Counted from the first letter of the stretch, positions 25,727 through 35,247 are shown. The stretch is 53,682 bases of DNA from Phycisphaerales bacterium (GCA_007693765.1 RECZ01000077.1:1-53682), one strand, 5' to 3'. A program made the numbers and translations. Notes: generated by a model from the sequence alone, not told the origin.

Positions 25727-27529
25727 TTATTTCCGCCCTCGCCCCCCGCCGCCGGACACACGCAGGATCGGGTGCGGCGCCCCCGCCCGCAGGGCATCGT
25801 CGAAAAACCCCCACGCCGTCAGGCCGTCGTCGCTCTCGGGCTCGAGCAGCAGCACCGCCAGCGTGCCCAGCGGCTGGGCCGTCGTGACGATGTGCGTCCC
25901 CACAGGCAGCGCACGCGGATCGAGATCGGCGCGTGACGTCTCGGTCTCCACGCGTACGAGATGCACGCCCTGGAAGGCGCGCTCGGCGCGCACGATCTCC
26001 GTCACCGTGGCGCGCTCGACGCCGATCGTGCGCACATCGCCGGCGCGTGTTCCACGTGGAACACCCCCGGAACCCCCGGAAGCTCCCGATTCGCCATTCG
26101 TTTCATCCGCGAACAACACGCCCGTCGTCAGCGCTTCGGTGATGGTGTGCACGCGCACGCCGTGGTGGTGCAGGTTCTCGATCACGCGATCGTTGCCCGG
26201 CGGCACGATGTACGCCAGCGGCCGTCGCACGCCGCGGGTGGGCTCGAAGCGGCCCTCGTGCGCGACCTCCAGCACGATCGGGCGCGATTCGTCGATCTCC
26301 CGGCGCGGGGCGCCGTCGGGTCGGCGCGCTGTCGGGGACGACTCCTCCGCCCACGCCCACGTGCGGATGTGCGCAGTGTCGGGCAGCGCTGCGCGGGCGG
26401 CGCGCACGGGCACATCGTCTTGGGCGCGTTGGCCGCGGGCAGTTGTGTCTTCGTCGGTTTCGCGGGCGAGGGCGAGGATGCGCCGGGCGTCGTTCGCCGC
26501 GTGCTCGGCGCAGTGGCGCACGAAGGCCAGCGTCGCCAGCACGCGGTCTTTGTAGGGCGCGTAGGAGTACGCCTCTGAGAGGATGGAGATGCGTCCGCGC
26601 AGGCCGTGGTAGTTGGCGCCGAAGCGGGGGCGATGGTCGTAGGTGAACCAGCGGGTGCGCTCGGGGTCGAAGTTGCCGTAGTAGAAGGATGCGTAGCCCG
26701 TCTCGGCCTCCATGCGGGCGCTCACGGCGGGGAGGAGTTCATCGCGCAGGTAGGCGACGGGCGCCGGCGCCGAGGCCGGGTGCAGCGGCGCCTCGTAGGT
26801 GAGCGTGTAGCGGTGGCGCGAGCCGTTGGTGGTGTGCAGGTCCATGATGACGTGCGGGTCCCACTCGTTGAGCAGGCGGACCATGGCGCGCGACTCGGGC
26901 GCATCAAGCTTCATGTAATCGCGGTTGAGGTCCAAGCCCTGGGCGTTGGGGCGGACGCCCATGCCGTGCTCCGGACCGTCCTGCCCGGGGCGGTTGTCGG
27001 GCGCGAAGCGCTCGTTGCCGTCGGCGTTGTAGATCGGCGCGATGAGCAGCACGAGGTTGTCGAGCAACAACCGGTTGCGCGGCTCGCCGGGCTCGAGGAG
27101 CAGCTCGCGCGCGAACATGAGCGATGCCTCCTTGCCCGCGACCTCGCCGGCGTGGATGTTGGCGAAGACGAAAAAGACGGGCTTGCCCGATCGGCGCGCC
27201 TCCTCCGGCGTGCGCACCGGCGGGTCGGCGATGATGAGCAGCGGCAGGTCGCGGCCCTCGTAGGACTGGCCCATCGAGTCGCGCTGCGCCAGGGGCGAGA
27301 GACGGGCGAGGGCGTCCACCAGTTCGACGACCTCGCGGTGCGTCGCGGTGGCGCGCCAGCCGGATCGCTCCGCGACGGTGCGGAGATCGCCCCCGCCCCC
27401 GCCCCCGGAAGCCCCGGTATCCGGAGTCGGTTCGTGTCGCGGCTGGTTCGTGCACGCGGCGAGGAGGCCGGCGGCGGCGAGGGCCGCCAGCACGCGGATG
27501 GACCGGGCTGTCTTCGTGTGGTGCGGCAT
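25727..27529 (-). CDS. M14 zinc carboxypeptidase lipoprotein
   Basis: A 600-residue protein. The signal sequence ends in a lipobox (AAAGLLAAC), followed by a Gly-rich linker, so it is probably anchored in the envelope. The M14 domain has the zinc ligand pair in FVFANIHAGEVAGKEAS, the third ligand in HVIMDLHTTNG, GLDLNRDYMKL, and the catalytic glutamate region in ISILSEAYSYAPY. The domain ends near residue 340; the C-terminal 260 residues form a second, unassigned beta-rich domain. Between them a linker (GASGGSGGVPRGTRAG) is encoded by a 9-base repeat and a parS-like palindrome. The ATG at 27529 begins the signal. The enzyme probably trims peptides outside the cytoplasm. Confidence 0.88.
   Translation of the reverse strand: MPHHTKTARSIRVLAALAAAGLLAACTNQPRHEPTPDTGASGGGGGGDLRTVAERSGWRATATHREVVELVDALARLSPLAQRDSMGQSYEGRDLPLLIIADPPVRTPEEARRSGKPVFFVFANIHAGEVAGKEASLMFARELLLEPGEPRNRLLLDNLVLLIAPIYNADGNERFAPDNRPGQDGPEHGMGVRPNAQGLDLNRDYMKLDAPESRAMVRLLNEWDPHVIMDLHTTNGSRHRYTLTYEAPLHPASAPAPVAYLRDELLPAVSARMEAETGYASFYYGNFDPERTRWFTYDHRPRFGANYHGLRGRISILSEAYSYAPYKDRVLATLAFVRHCAEHAANDARRILALARETDEDTTARGQRAQDDVPVRAARAALPDTAHIRTWAWAEESSPTARRPDGAPRREIDESRPIVLEVAHEGRFEPTRGVRRPLAYIVPPGNDRVIENLHHHGVRVHTITEALTTGVLFADETNGESGASGGSGGVPRGTRAGDVRTIGVERATVTEIVRAERAFQGVHLVRVETETSRADLDPRALPVGTHIVTTAQPLGTLAVLLLEPESDDGLTAWGFFDDALRAGAPHPILRVSGGGGRGRK
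26048..26063. promoter_or_regulatory. parS-like ParB binding site inside the M14 gene
   Basis: TGTTCCACGTGGAACA is a perfect 16-bp palindrome and a variant of the widely conserved chromosomal parS sequence TGTTTCACGTGAAACA. It encodes GVPRGT in the linker of the M14 peptidase. It is the only copy found in the window. ParB binding would be predicted, but parA/parB are not here. Confidence 0.65.
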
Positions 27530-27598
27530 ACGCACAGTGTGGCGCGCACGTCGGTCGCTGGCGAGCGGGTCCGCGGGCGCGGGGATATCCTGCGATCG

Positions 27599-29476
27599 AT
27601 GCCCGAGCGTGAAGGAGTGAGAGAGAACGTCGATCCGCGCTCGATGGAGGCGGTGCGCCGGGTGTGGGGGTACGACACGCTGCGCCCGTTGCAGGCGGCG
27701 TCGATCGAGGCGGGGGTCTCGGGGCGCGACTGTCTCACGGTGCTGCCCACTGGCGGGGGCAAGAGCCTGTGCTATCAGGTCCCGCCGCTGGTGACGGGGA
27801 AGGCGACGGTGGTGATCTCGCCCTTGATCGCGCTGATGCGCGACCAGGTGCGGGGGCTGAAGCTCAACGGGTACGAGGCGGGGGCGTTGCACTCGGCGCT
27901 GGACCGGGAGGATGCGCGGGAGATCGAATCGCGGCTGCTGCGCGGCGACCTGCTGCTGGTGCTGGCCGCGCCGGAGCGGGCGCTGACCTCGGGGTTCTGC
28001 GCGCTGCTGGCGAAGCTGCACGACGCGGGGCGGCTGGGGGCGATCGCGATCGACGAGGCGCACTGCATCAGCCAGTGGGGGCACGACTTCCGGCCCGAGT
28101 ACCGGCGGCTGGTGGAGCTGCGCCGGATCGCGCCCGGCGTGGGGATGCAGGCGTTCACGGCGACGGCCACGCCGCGTGTGCGCGAGGACATCGTGCGCCA
28201 ACTCGGCCTGGAGGACGCCGAGGTGCTGGTGGGCTCGTTCGACCGCCCCAACCTGACGTACCGCGTGCGCCACCGGCGCGATGCCGCGGAGCAGACGATC
28301 GAGGCGGTGCGGGCCATGCACGACCGTGGCGAGGGCGGCGGGGCGATCGTGTACTGCCTGAGCCGCGCCGACACCGAGCGACTGGCCGAGAGCCTGCGCG
28401 TCGCGGGGCTGGATGCGCGGGCGTACCACGCGGGCATGGACAAGGGGCCGCGGCACGACGTGGAGCGGGCGTTCACGAACGAGTCGCTGGATGTGGTGGT
28501 GGCGACGGTGGCCTTCGGGATGGGGATCGACCGCTCGAACGTGCGCCTGGTGGTGCATGCGTGCCTGCCCAAGTCTGTCGAGGCGTATCAGCAGGAGGCG
28601 GGGCGCGCCGGGCGCGACGGGCTCGGCGCGGAGTGCCTGCTGCTGGCGGCGCCGAGCGACGGCTCGCGCTGGGAGCGGCTGATCCTGCGCTCCGCCTCGG
28701 AGTCGGGCGCGGACCCGTCCGCGCAGCTCGCTCTGCTCGACGATGTGCGCCGGTTCGCGGGGGCACTGCTGTGCCGCCACCGGGCGCTGTGCGAGTATTT
28801 CGGGCAGTCGTACGAGCCGGAGAACTGCGGCGCCTGCGATGTCTGCCTCGGCGAGACGCGCGAGGAGAGCGACAGCGCGGTGCTGGCGCAGAAGCTGATG
28901 TCGGGCGTGGCGCGGACGGGGCAGCGGTACGGGGCGGGGTACGTCGCCGATGTGCTGCGCGGGGCGGTGACGGACGACGTCGTCGCCCGCGGGCACAACG
29001 CGCTGAGCGTCTTCGGGCTGCTCGCGAAGCGTTCGCGCAAGGAGATCATGGTGCTGCTGGACCAGCTCGTGGCGCTGGGCGCCCTGCGCGCGGACGAGCA
29101 CCGCGTGCTGCGGTTCGGGGCGCGGGGCGTCGCGGTGATGAAGGGGGAGGCGGGGGTTCGGCTGGCGGCGCCGCTGGGCGTGCGGGGGGCCGGCAGCGAG
29201 CGCCGACGCGAACGAGGGCGCGTGGTGGACGCGGCGCCCCTGACGATCGAGGAGCGCGAGGTGTTCGAGCGGCTGCGGGGGCTGCGGAAGCGGATCGCGG
29301 AGGAGAGCGAGGTCCCGCCGTACGTGGTGTTCTCCGACGCGACCCTGCGCGAGATGGCGCGCCTGCTGCCCCGCTCGCCCGAGCAGTTGCTGGAGGTCAA
29401 GGGGGTGGGGCGGCGGAAACTGGAGATGTTCGGGGAGGCGTTCCTGGAGGAGATCGTCGCGGGCGCGGGCGGGTGA
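27599..29476 (+). CDS. recQ: ATP-dependent DNA helicase RecQ
   Basis: A 625-residue RecQ. The helicase core has motif I LPTGGGKSLCYQ (residues 49-60), the DEAH box IAIDEAHCISQWGHDFRPEY at about 150-169 with the RecQ aromatic loop, and motif VI QEAGRAGRDG. The zinc-binding subdomain has Cys392, Cys398, Cys410, Cys413 and Cys416 region cysteines (ENCGACDVCLGE), followed by an RQC winged helix. An HRDC domain (about 545-620, LRKRIAEESEVPPYVVFSD) ends the protein. It unwinds DNA with 3-prime to 5-prime polarity in recombination and repair. The ATG at 27599 is favoured because the open frame before it has no similarity and lies over the M14 gene. Confidence 0.94.
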   Translation: MPEREGVRENVDPRSMEAVRRVWGYDTLRPLQAASIEAGVSGRDCLTVLPTGGGKSLCYQVPPLVTGKATVVISPLIALMRDQVRGLKLNGYEAGALHSALDREDAREIESRLLRGDLLLVLAAPERALTSGFCALLAKLHDAGRLGAIAIDEAHCISQWGHDFRPEYRRLVELRRIAPGVGMQAFTATATPRVREDIVRQLGLEDAEVLVGSFDRPNLTYRVRHRRDAAEQTIEAVRAMHDRGEGGGAIVYCLSRADTERLAESLRVAGLDARAYHAGMDKGPRHDVERAFTNESLDVVVATVAFGMGIDRSNVRLVVHACLPKSVEAYQQEAGRAGRDGLGAECLLLAAPSDGSRWERLILRSASESGADPSAQLALLDDVRRFAGALLCRHRALCEYFGQSYEPENCGACDVCLGETREESDSAVLAQKLMSGVARTGQRYGAGYVADVLRGAVTDDVVARGHNALSVFGLLAKRSRKEIMVLLDQLVALGALRADEHRVLRFGARGVAVMKGEAGVRLAAPLGVRGAGSERRRERGRVVDAAPLTIEEREVFERLRGLRKRIAEESEVPPYVVFSDATLREMARLLPRSPEQLLEVKGVGRRKLEMFGEAFLEEIVAGAGG

Positions 29477-29640
29477 GGGCGCCGGGCGGATGTGCGGATG
29501 TGCGGCGTTCGTGCGGTGTCGGGACGGTTGGAGGCCACGCGTCGCCCGAGGCTGGCTAGACTGGCGTTGCGGCGTGTCGAGACCGCTCCGGGGCAAGTGT
29601 CCGGCTCTCTTTACATATCCATTAGAGGTTGCACAAAACG

Positions 29641-30807
29641 ATGGACATCACGCGTAGCTTGCGCCGTGCGTTCGCCCGTACGTCGTGGAAGGATCGGCGT
29701 CTACGTCTTTCGCTTGTGCTGCTCGCGGCGTGCGCCGCGGCGTGCGGCGGCTGCTCGGATCGGGGCGAGCCGGCCGAGACGGTGCGCCCGGTGCGGGTGA
29801 TCCGTGTGGGCGACACCGCCGCGTTCCGCGGGCGGGAGTTCCCCGGGCGGGCGGAGGCGCTGCAGCACGCGGACCTGTCCTTCCGGGTGGGTGGAACGCT
29901 GATCATGCTGCCGGCGCGGATCGGCGCACGGGTGGAGGAGGGCGAGGTGATCGCCCGTCTGGACCCGCGCGACTTCGAGGTGCGCGTGCGCGGCGGGGAG
30001 GCGGCGCTGGCCCGGGCGCAGTCGGACCTGGCGCGGGCGCAGGAGGAGTTCAACCGCGGAAAGGTCGCGTTCGAGCGCGGCGGCGTGTCGGAGATCGAGA
30101 TGGTCCGGGTGCGCGAAGCGCTGAACGTTGCGCGGGCGACAGCGCAGGGGATCGAGGCGGACCTGCAATCTGCGCGCGACGACCTGGCGGACACCAACCT
30201 GCGGGCGCCCTTCAGCGGCGAGGTGGCGGCGCGGTTCGTCGAGAACTTCGAGGACGTGCAGGCGCGCCAGCCTGTGCTGCGCGTGCTGGACGACGACCGC
30301 GTGAAGTTCACCGTGTTCGTCCCCGAGAGCATGATCGCGCATCTGCCCTACGTTCGGGAGATCATCTGCGAGTTCGACGCGATGCCCGGCGTGCGGCTGC
30401 CGGCGGAGGTGTACGAGGTGGGTCGCGAGGCGGACGACGTGACGCGGACGTTCCCCATCACGCTGGTCATGGACCAGCCCGAGCAGGGGCGCATCCTCGC
30501 GGGGATGACGGGGCGCGCCTCGGTGGTTCGGTTGGAGGAGGCCCCGACGAGCGAGGACATCTTCGACCTCCCCCCCGCCGCGATCGCGGAAGGCGTGGAC
30601 GGGGAGCGGTTCGTCTGGGTGATCGATGAATCGACGGGCTTGGTCTCGCGGCGCGTGGTCGAGGTCGGGCCGATCTCACCCGCCGGCCTGCGCGTGAGCG
30701 GCGTGCGGCGCGGCGACGTGGTCGCGACCGCGGGGGCGGCGTTCCTGCGTGAGGGTCAGCGGGTACGAGTGATGGAGCCAGGCGCGGCGCGGGGGAGCCG
30801 CGAATGA
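29641..30807 (+). CDS. RND efflux periplasmic adaptor (membrane fusion protein)
   Basis: A 388-residue HlyD/MexA-type adaptor. A signal with cysteines (LLAACAAACGGCSD) suggests a lipoprotein anchor. Then come the barrel-sandwich halves (LSFRVGGTLIMLPARIGARV with EEGEVIARLDPRDFE, and LRAPFSGEVAARFV), a coiled-coil hairpin between them (about 95-165), a beta-barrel (VKFTVFVPESMI) and a membrane-proximal domain. It links the pump downstream to an outer-membrane channel not encoded here. The ATG at 29641 gives the signal directly; a TTG at 29629 is possible. Its stop overlaps the pump start (ATGA). Confidence 0.9.
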   Translation: MDITRSLRRAFARTSWKDRRLRLSLVLLAACAAACGGCSDRGEPAETVRPVRVIRVGDTAAFRGREFPGRAEALQHADLSFRVGGTLIMLPARIGARVEEGEVIARLDPRDFEVRVRGGEAALARAQSDLARAQEEFNRGKVAFERGGVSEIEMVRVREALNVARATAQGIEADLQSARDDLADTNLRAPFSGEVAARFVENFEDVQARQPVLRVLDDDRVKFTVFVPESMIAHLPYVREIICEFDAMPGVRLPAEVYEVGREADDVTRTFPITLVMDQPEQGRILAGMTGRASVVRLEEAPTSEDIFDLPPAAIAEGVDGERFVWVIDESTGLVSRRVVEVGPISPAGLRVSGVRRGDVVATAGAAFLREGQRVRVMEPGAARGSRE

Positions 30808-33800
30808 ATCTCATCGCCAAGGTGTTCGACCGGTCCGTGATGACGGTCTTCACGACGGTCGTCGTGATGCTCGCGGGCGTGATGTCGTACTTCCAGCTCG
30901 GGCAGCTCGAGGACCCGGAGTTCACCGTGAAGGCGGCGATGGTCGCGACGCTCTACCCCGGCGCCACGCCCGAGGAGGTGGAGCTGGAGGTCACGGACAT
31001 CATCGAGCGGGCGGTGCAGCAGATGCCCGAGCTCAAGGAGGTGGAGTCGTACTCGAGCGCAGGCGTCTCGATGGTCAAGGTGATCATCAAGCCGCAGGTC
31101 CGCTCGGAAGAGCTGCCCCAGGTGTGGGACCAGCTCCGCAAGCGCGTGTCGGACGCGGAGCGGGGCCTGCCCCCGGGCGCCGGACCGGCGCAGGTCTTCG
31201 ACGACTTCGGCGACGTCTTCGGCTTTTTCTTCGCGATCCGGGCGGACGGGTTCACCTACGCGGACCTCGAACGCCATGCCGACGACATCAAGATGGAGCT
31301 CTCCGTCGTGCCCGGCGTGGCGAAGGTGGAGCTCTGGGGCGTGCAGACGCAGACCGTGTACTTGGACGTCTCCGAGGCGAGGCTCTCTCAACTCGGGCTG
31401 TCGCTGTTGGACGTGAACGCCACCCTCGCGCGCCAGAACACCGTCGTCGAGGCGGGCGCTCTGGACCTGCAGACCATGCGGATGCGCTTCGAGGTCACCG
31501 GCGAGTTCGCCTCGCCCGACGAGATCGGCGAGCTCGTCATCCGCGGGCGGACGATCGACGGGCGCGACGAGGGGCGGCTGATCCGGCTGCGCGACGTGGC
31601 GACGGTGGAGCGCGGCTACCTCACGCCGGCGCGCGACATGATGCGATTCAACGGCATGCCGGCGATCGGCGTCGCGGTCTCGAACCGTCCGGGCGTGAAC
31701 ATCGTGTCGCTGGGGCGTGAGATCGACGCGCGGCTCGCGGTGATCAGCGCGGGGCTGCCCATCGGCATCGAGATCGACCGCGTGTCGTGGCAGTCGGACC
31801 TCGTGGACAGCGCGATCAGCGACTTCATGAAGAGCCTGGCGCTGGCGGTGGGCATCGTGCTGGTGGTGCTGTGCTTCGCGATGGGCCTGCGCCCGGCGAT
31901 CGTGGTCGGGCTGACGGGGCTGCTGATGGTGATCATCGCGACGTTTGTCGTGATGAACCTGATCAACGAGGACCTGCACCGCATGTCGCTCGGTGCGCTC
32001 ATCGTGGCGATGGGCATGATGGTGGACAACGCCATCGTGGTCGCCGACGGCGTGCTCACGCGGATGCAGCGGGGGATGGCCCGCGTGCCCGCGGCGATCG
32101 AGGCGGCCTCGCAGCCCTCGATCCCCCTGCTCGGCGCGACGGTCGTGGGCGTGATGGCGTTCTACCCCATCGCCTCCTCCACGGAGAACGCGGGCGAGTA
32201 CACGCAGGCGCTCTTCAGCATCGCGGGCATCTCGCTGCTCATCTCGTGGCTCTTCGCGGTCACGATCTCGCCCCTGATGTGCGTCGCGATGCTGCCCGCG
32301 CCCAAGGCGAACGCGGGCGACCCTTTCGCCGGCCGGTTCTACCGCTCGTTCCGCGCGCTGCTGGTGCTGGCGTTGCGGTTGCGGTTCGTGGTGCTGGCGA
32401 TCTTCGTCGGGGCGCTGGCGTTGAGCCTGGTCTCGTTCCGCTGGGTGGACCAGTTGTTCTTCCCCGCCGCGGACAGGTCGCAGTTCATGGTGGACGTGTG
32501 GCTGCCCGAGGGCACACGGATCGAAACGACGTCCGGCGCGGTGCGCGAGATCGAGCAATACGTCGAGGTCCTCGACGGCGTGACCGGGGTGAGCACGTTC
32601 ATCGGGCGTGGCCCGCCCCGGTTCTACCTGCCGGTGGAGCCGGAGTCGCCGAACTCGTCGTACGCGCAGGTCATCGTCAACACCACGAGCCTGCGCGCGG
32701 TGGACGCCATCCTCGGACCCCTGCAGCGCTGGGCGGACGAGCAGTTCCCCGAGGCGCAGGTGATCGCGCGGAAGTACGGGCTGGGGCCGTTCGAGTCGTG
32801 GCCGGTGCAGGCGATGATCAGCGGCCCGGCCTTCGCTGATCTGAGCACGCTGCGCGCGCTGGGCGAGCGGGCGGAGGGCGTGCTGCGGAGCAGCCCGAAC
32901 GCGATGGCGGTGCGCACCAATTGGCGCGAGCGCACGCCCCGCATCGTGGCGGAGTTCGATCAGGCCAACGCGCGCTGGACGGGCGTGCAGCGGACGGACG
33001 TCGCCTCGGCCCTCCGGCGCGCGCACGACGGAACGATCGTGGGCCTGTACCGCGAGGACGACAAGCTGCTGCCCATCGTGCTGCGCAGCGATCGGCGCGA
33101 CCGCGAGCAGATCGCCCGGAACCTGGACATCCTGCAGGTGCGGCCGCTGGTTTCGAACCGCTCGGTGCCGCTGGCGCAGGTGACGTCGGGCCTGCCCGTC
33201 GAGTGGCGCGACCCGGTGATCTACCGCTTCAACCGCAAACGATCGATCATCGCCCAGGGCGTGCCCGTGGGGCTGACCACGGACCTCTTCGACGACGTGC
33301 GCGCCGGCGTCGAGGCGATCGAACTGCCCCCGGGCCACTCGCTGATGTGGAAGGGCGAGCACCGATCCTCGCGCGACGCGCAGATGTCGCTGATCCCGGG
33401 CGTCATCCCGGCGTTCATCGTGATGGCGCTCGTGGTCGTGGGGCTGTTCAACAACTACCGGCAACCGCTGATCATCCTGTGCATCGTGCCCTTCGCCCTC
33501 ATCGGCGTGGTGACGGGCCTGCTGGTGACGCGCCAGCCCTTCGGCTTCGTCGCACTGCTCGGCGCGATGTCGCTGGCGGGCATGATGGTCAAGAACGCGA
33601 TCGTGCTGCTCGACGAGGTGAACGCGCTCCGGAAGCAGGGCCAGAGCGAGCACGACGCGGTCGTGAACGCGGCGGTCGCCCGGCTGCGCCCCGTGCTGCT
33701 GGCCGCGGCGACGACGGTGCTGGGCGTGATCCCGCTGCTGGCGGACGTCTTCTGGGCGTCGCTGGCGGTGGTGATCATGTTCGGCCTCGCCATCGGCTCG

Positions 33801-33869
33801 GTGATCACCATGTTCCTCGTGCCGGTGCTGTACGCGATCTTCTACCGCGTGAGGCCGACCGCGGGCTGA
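30804..33869 (+). CDS. RND family efflux transporter, inner-membrane pump
   Basis: A 1021-residue RND pump, the usual length, with twelve expected helices and two large periplasmic loops. The first helix (SVMTVFTTVVVMLAGVMSYF) leads to GQLEDPEFTVKAAMVATLYP, typical of the family. Helix 4 carries IVAMGMMVDNAIVVADG, which has one of the two aspartates seen in AcrB. The C-terminal half has MSLAGMMVKNAIVLLDEVNA. It exports small molecules using the proton gradient. Operon partner of the adaptor; the substrate cannot be predicted. A ThrE-type exporter follows after 28 bases. Confidence 0.94.
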   Translation: MNLIAKVFDRSVMTVFTTVVVMLAGVMSYFQLGQLEDPEFTVKAAMVATLYPGATPEEVELEVTDIIERAVQQMPELKEVESYSSAGVSMVKVIIKPQVRSEELPQVWDQLRKRVSDAERGLPPGAGPAQVFDDFGDVFGFFFAIRADGFTYADLERHADDIKMELSVVPGVAKVELWGVQTQTVYLDVSEARLSQLGLSLLDVNATLARQNTVVEAGALDLQTMRMRFEVTGEFASPDEIGELVIRGRTIDGRDEGRLIRLRDVATVERGYLTPARDMMRFNGMPAIGVAVSNRPGVNIVSLGREIDARLAVISAGLPIGIEIDRVSWQSDLVDSAISDFMKSLALAVGIVLVVLCFAMGLRPAIVVGLTGLLMVIIATFVVMNLINEDLHRMSLGALIVAMGMMVDNAIVVADGVLTRMQRGMARVPAAIEAASQPSIPLLGATVVGVMAFYPIASSTENAGEYTQALFSIAGISLLISWLFAVTISPLMCVAMLPAPKANAGDPFAGRFYRSFRALLVLALRLRFVVLAIFVGALALSLVSFRWVDQLFFPAADRSQFMVDVWLPEGTRIETTSGAVREIEQYVEVLDGVTGVSTFIGRGPPRFYLPVEPESPNSSYAQVIVNTTSLRAVDAILGPLQRWADEQFPEAQVIARKYGLGPFESWPVQAMISGPAFADLSTLRALGERAEGVLRSSPNAMAVRTNWRERTPRIVAEFDQANARWTGVQRTDVASALRRAHDGTIVGLYREDDKLLPIVLRSDRRDREQIARNLDILQVRPLVSNRSVPLAQVTSGLPVEWRDPVIYRFNRKRSIIAQGVPVGLTTDLFDDVRAGVEAIELPPGHSLMWKGEHRSSRDAQMSLIPGVIPAFIVMALVVVGLFNNYRQPLIILCIVPFALIGVVTGLLVTRQPFGFVALLGAMSLAGMMVKNAIVLLDEVNALRKQGQSEHDAVVNAAVARLRPVLLAAATTVLGVIPLLADVFWASLAVVIMFGLAIGSVITMFLVPVLYAIFYRVRPTAG

Positions 33870-33897
33870 GGCCGCTCCCCATCCATACAAGGCCACC

Positions 33898-35196
33898 ATG
33901 AGCGAAGAGCAAGCGCCAACCCAAAGCACGCCCGAACTCCTCGAGTTCATGTACCGGCTGGGGCAGGCGTACCTCGCGTGCGGCGAGCAGACGGCGCAGG
34001 TTGAGCTGGCGCTGCGGCGCGTCGCGAACTCCTACAGCGCCCGCAAGACGCGCGTGGTCGCCTTCCCCACCGCGATCTTCATCACCCTGCACGACAGCGA
34101 AGGCGAGAAGGTGACGCTGGCGGAGGGCCCGCTGCAGGGCCTGCGGCTCGATCAGATGGCGGACGTCTACACGCTGGGCGCCGAGGCGCAGCGCGGCGGC
34201 ACGCCCATCGGCGAGCTGCAGCAGCGGCTGACGGCGATCCTGCGCCAGCCCATGCGCTTCGGGTGGGGAGGATCGATCATCGGCAGCACCGTCCTGACCG
34301 CGGGCATCGCGATGGTGCTCACGCCCTCGCTCATCAACATCGGCGCCGCGGCGGCGCTGGGCGCGGTCGTGGGCGTGCTCAAGACATTCATGCGCGAGCG
34401 CACGCTGCTCTCGGCGCCGGCGCCGGTGGTGGCGGCGACGATCGTCTCCGCGCTGGTGTTCGCGGCCGTGAAGTACGGCCTGCCCATCGCGCCGCTCAAA
34501 GTGCTCATCCCGCCGCTCGTCACGTTCCTCCCCGGCGCGATGCTCACCTTCGGGATGATCGAGCTCGCCTACGGCGACATGGTGAGCGGCACGAGCCGCA
34601 TCATGACGGGCTTCGTGCAGCTCATCCTGCTGACGTTCGGCATCGTGGCGGGGGCGGCGATCGTCGGGGTGACGCCCGGCGGCCTGCCGGACCCGGTCAC
34701 GCCGTTGGACGCGGTGCTGTGGGCGCCCTGGCTGGGCGCGCTGATCTTCGGCGTGGGCGTGTTCCTGCACTTCTCGGCGCCGCGGAACGCGCTGCCCTGG
34801 ATGCTGCTGGTGATTTTGACGGCGTTCGCGGCGCAGCAGGCGACGGTGGGCGTGGTCGGGAAGCAGTTCAGCGGCTTCTTTGGGATGCTGCTGGCGACGC
34901 CGCTGGGGTATCTGATCCAACTGCGGTTCAAGGGGCCGCCGGCGATCGTGACGTTCCTGCCCAGCTTCTGGCTGCTGGTGCCCGGGGCGCTGAGCCTCAT
35001 GAGCGTCAAGACCATGCTCACCGACACCACCGCGGGCATCGACGGCCTGATGACCGCGGTCTTCGTGTTCGCCTCGATCGCGCTGGGCACGCTGATGGGA
35101 GCCTCGCTCTACAAGTGGCTCACCGAGCGCTTCGGGGCGTGGCAGTTGCAGGTCGGGCGCGCCACGCGCCGGGCGCGCGAACGACAGAAGCCGTGA
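33898..35196 (+). CDS. Threonine/serine exporter family protein (ThrE-type)
   Basis: A 432-residue membrane protein. The N-terminal part (about 1-100) is hydrophilic, with the DUF1212 signature YLACGEQTAQVELALRRVA and ARKTRVVAFPTAIFI. The remainder holds about ten hydrophobic segments, including PLVTFLPGAMLTFGMIELAY and a ThrE/YjjB-like C-terminal half (LPSFWLLVPGALSLMSVKTM). Both halves that are separate genes (yjjP/yjjB type) in some bacteria are fused here. Relatives export threonine, serine or dicarboxylates. It is likely co-transcribed with the RND pair. Confidence 0.85.
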   Translation: MSEEQAPTQSTPELLEFMYRLGQAYLACGEQTAQVELALRRVANSYSARKTRVVAFPTAIFITLHDSEGEKVTLAEGPLQGLRLDQMADVYTLGAEAQRGGTPIGELQQRLTAILRQPMRFGWGGSIIGSTVLTAGIAMVLTPSLINIGAAAALGAVVGVLKTFMRERTLLSAPAPVVAATIVSALVFAAVKYGLPIAPLKVLIPPLVTFLPGAMLTFGMIELAYGDMVSGTSRIMTGFVQLILLTFGIVAGAAIVGVTPGGLPDPVTPLDAVLWAPWLGALIFGVGVFLHFSAPRNALPWMLLVILTAFAAQQATVGVVGKQFSGFFGMLLATPLGYLIQLRFKGPPAIVTFLPSFWLLVPGALSLMSVKTMLTDTTAGIDGLMTAVFVFASIALGTLMGASLYKWLTERFGAWQLQVGRATRRARERQKP

Positions 35197-35247
35197 GCCG
35201 ATCTCAGTCGCGAGCGGGGCCGGGGGCGCCGGGGGGCCGGCCGCGCT

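Noticed and set aside
27530-29596. An upstream extension of the M14 frame across recQ
   Set aside because: The M14 signal peptide starts at 27529; the longer frame runs antisense to recQ and contains no conserved sequence.
30756-33950. A 1064-codon minus-strand open frame across the RND pump gene
   Set aside because: His/Arg/Asp-rich translation opposite a clear RND pump; no family features.
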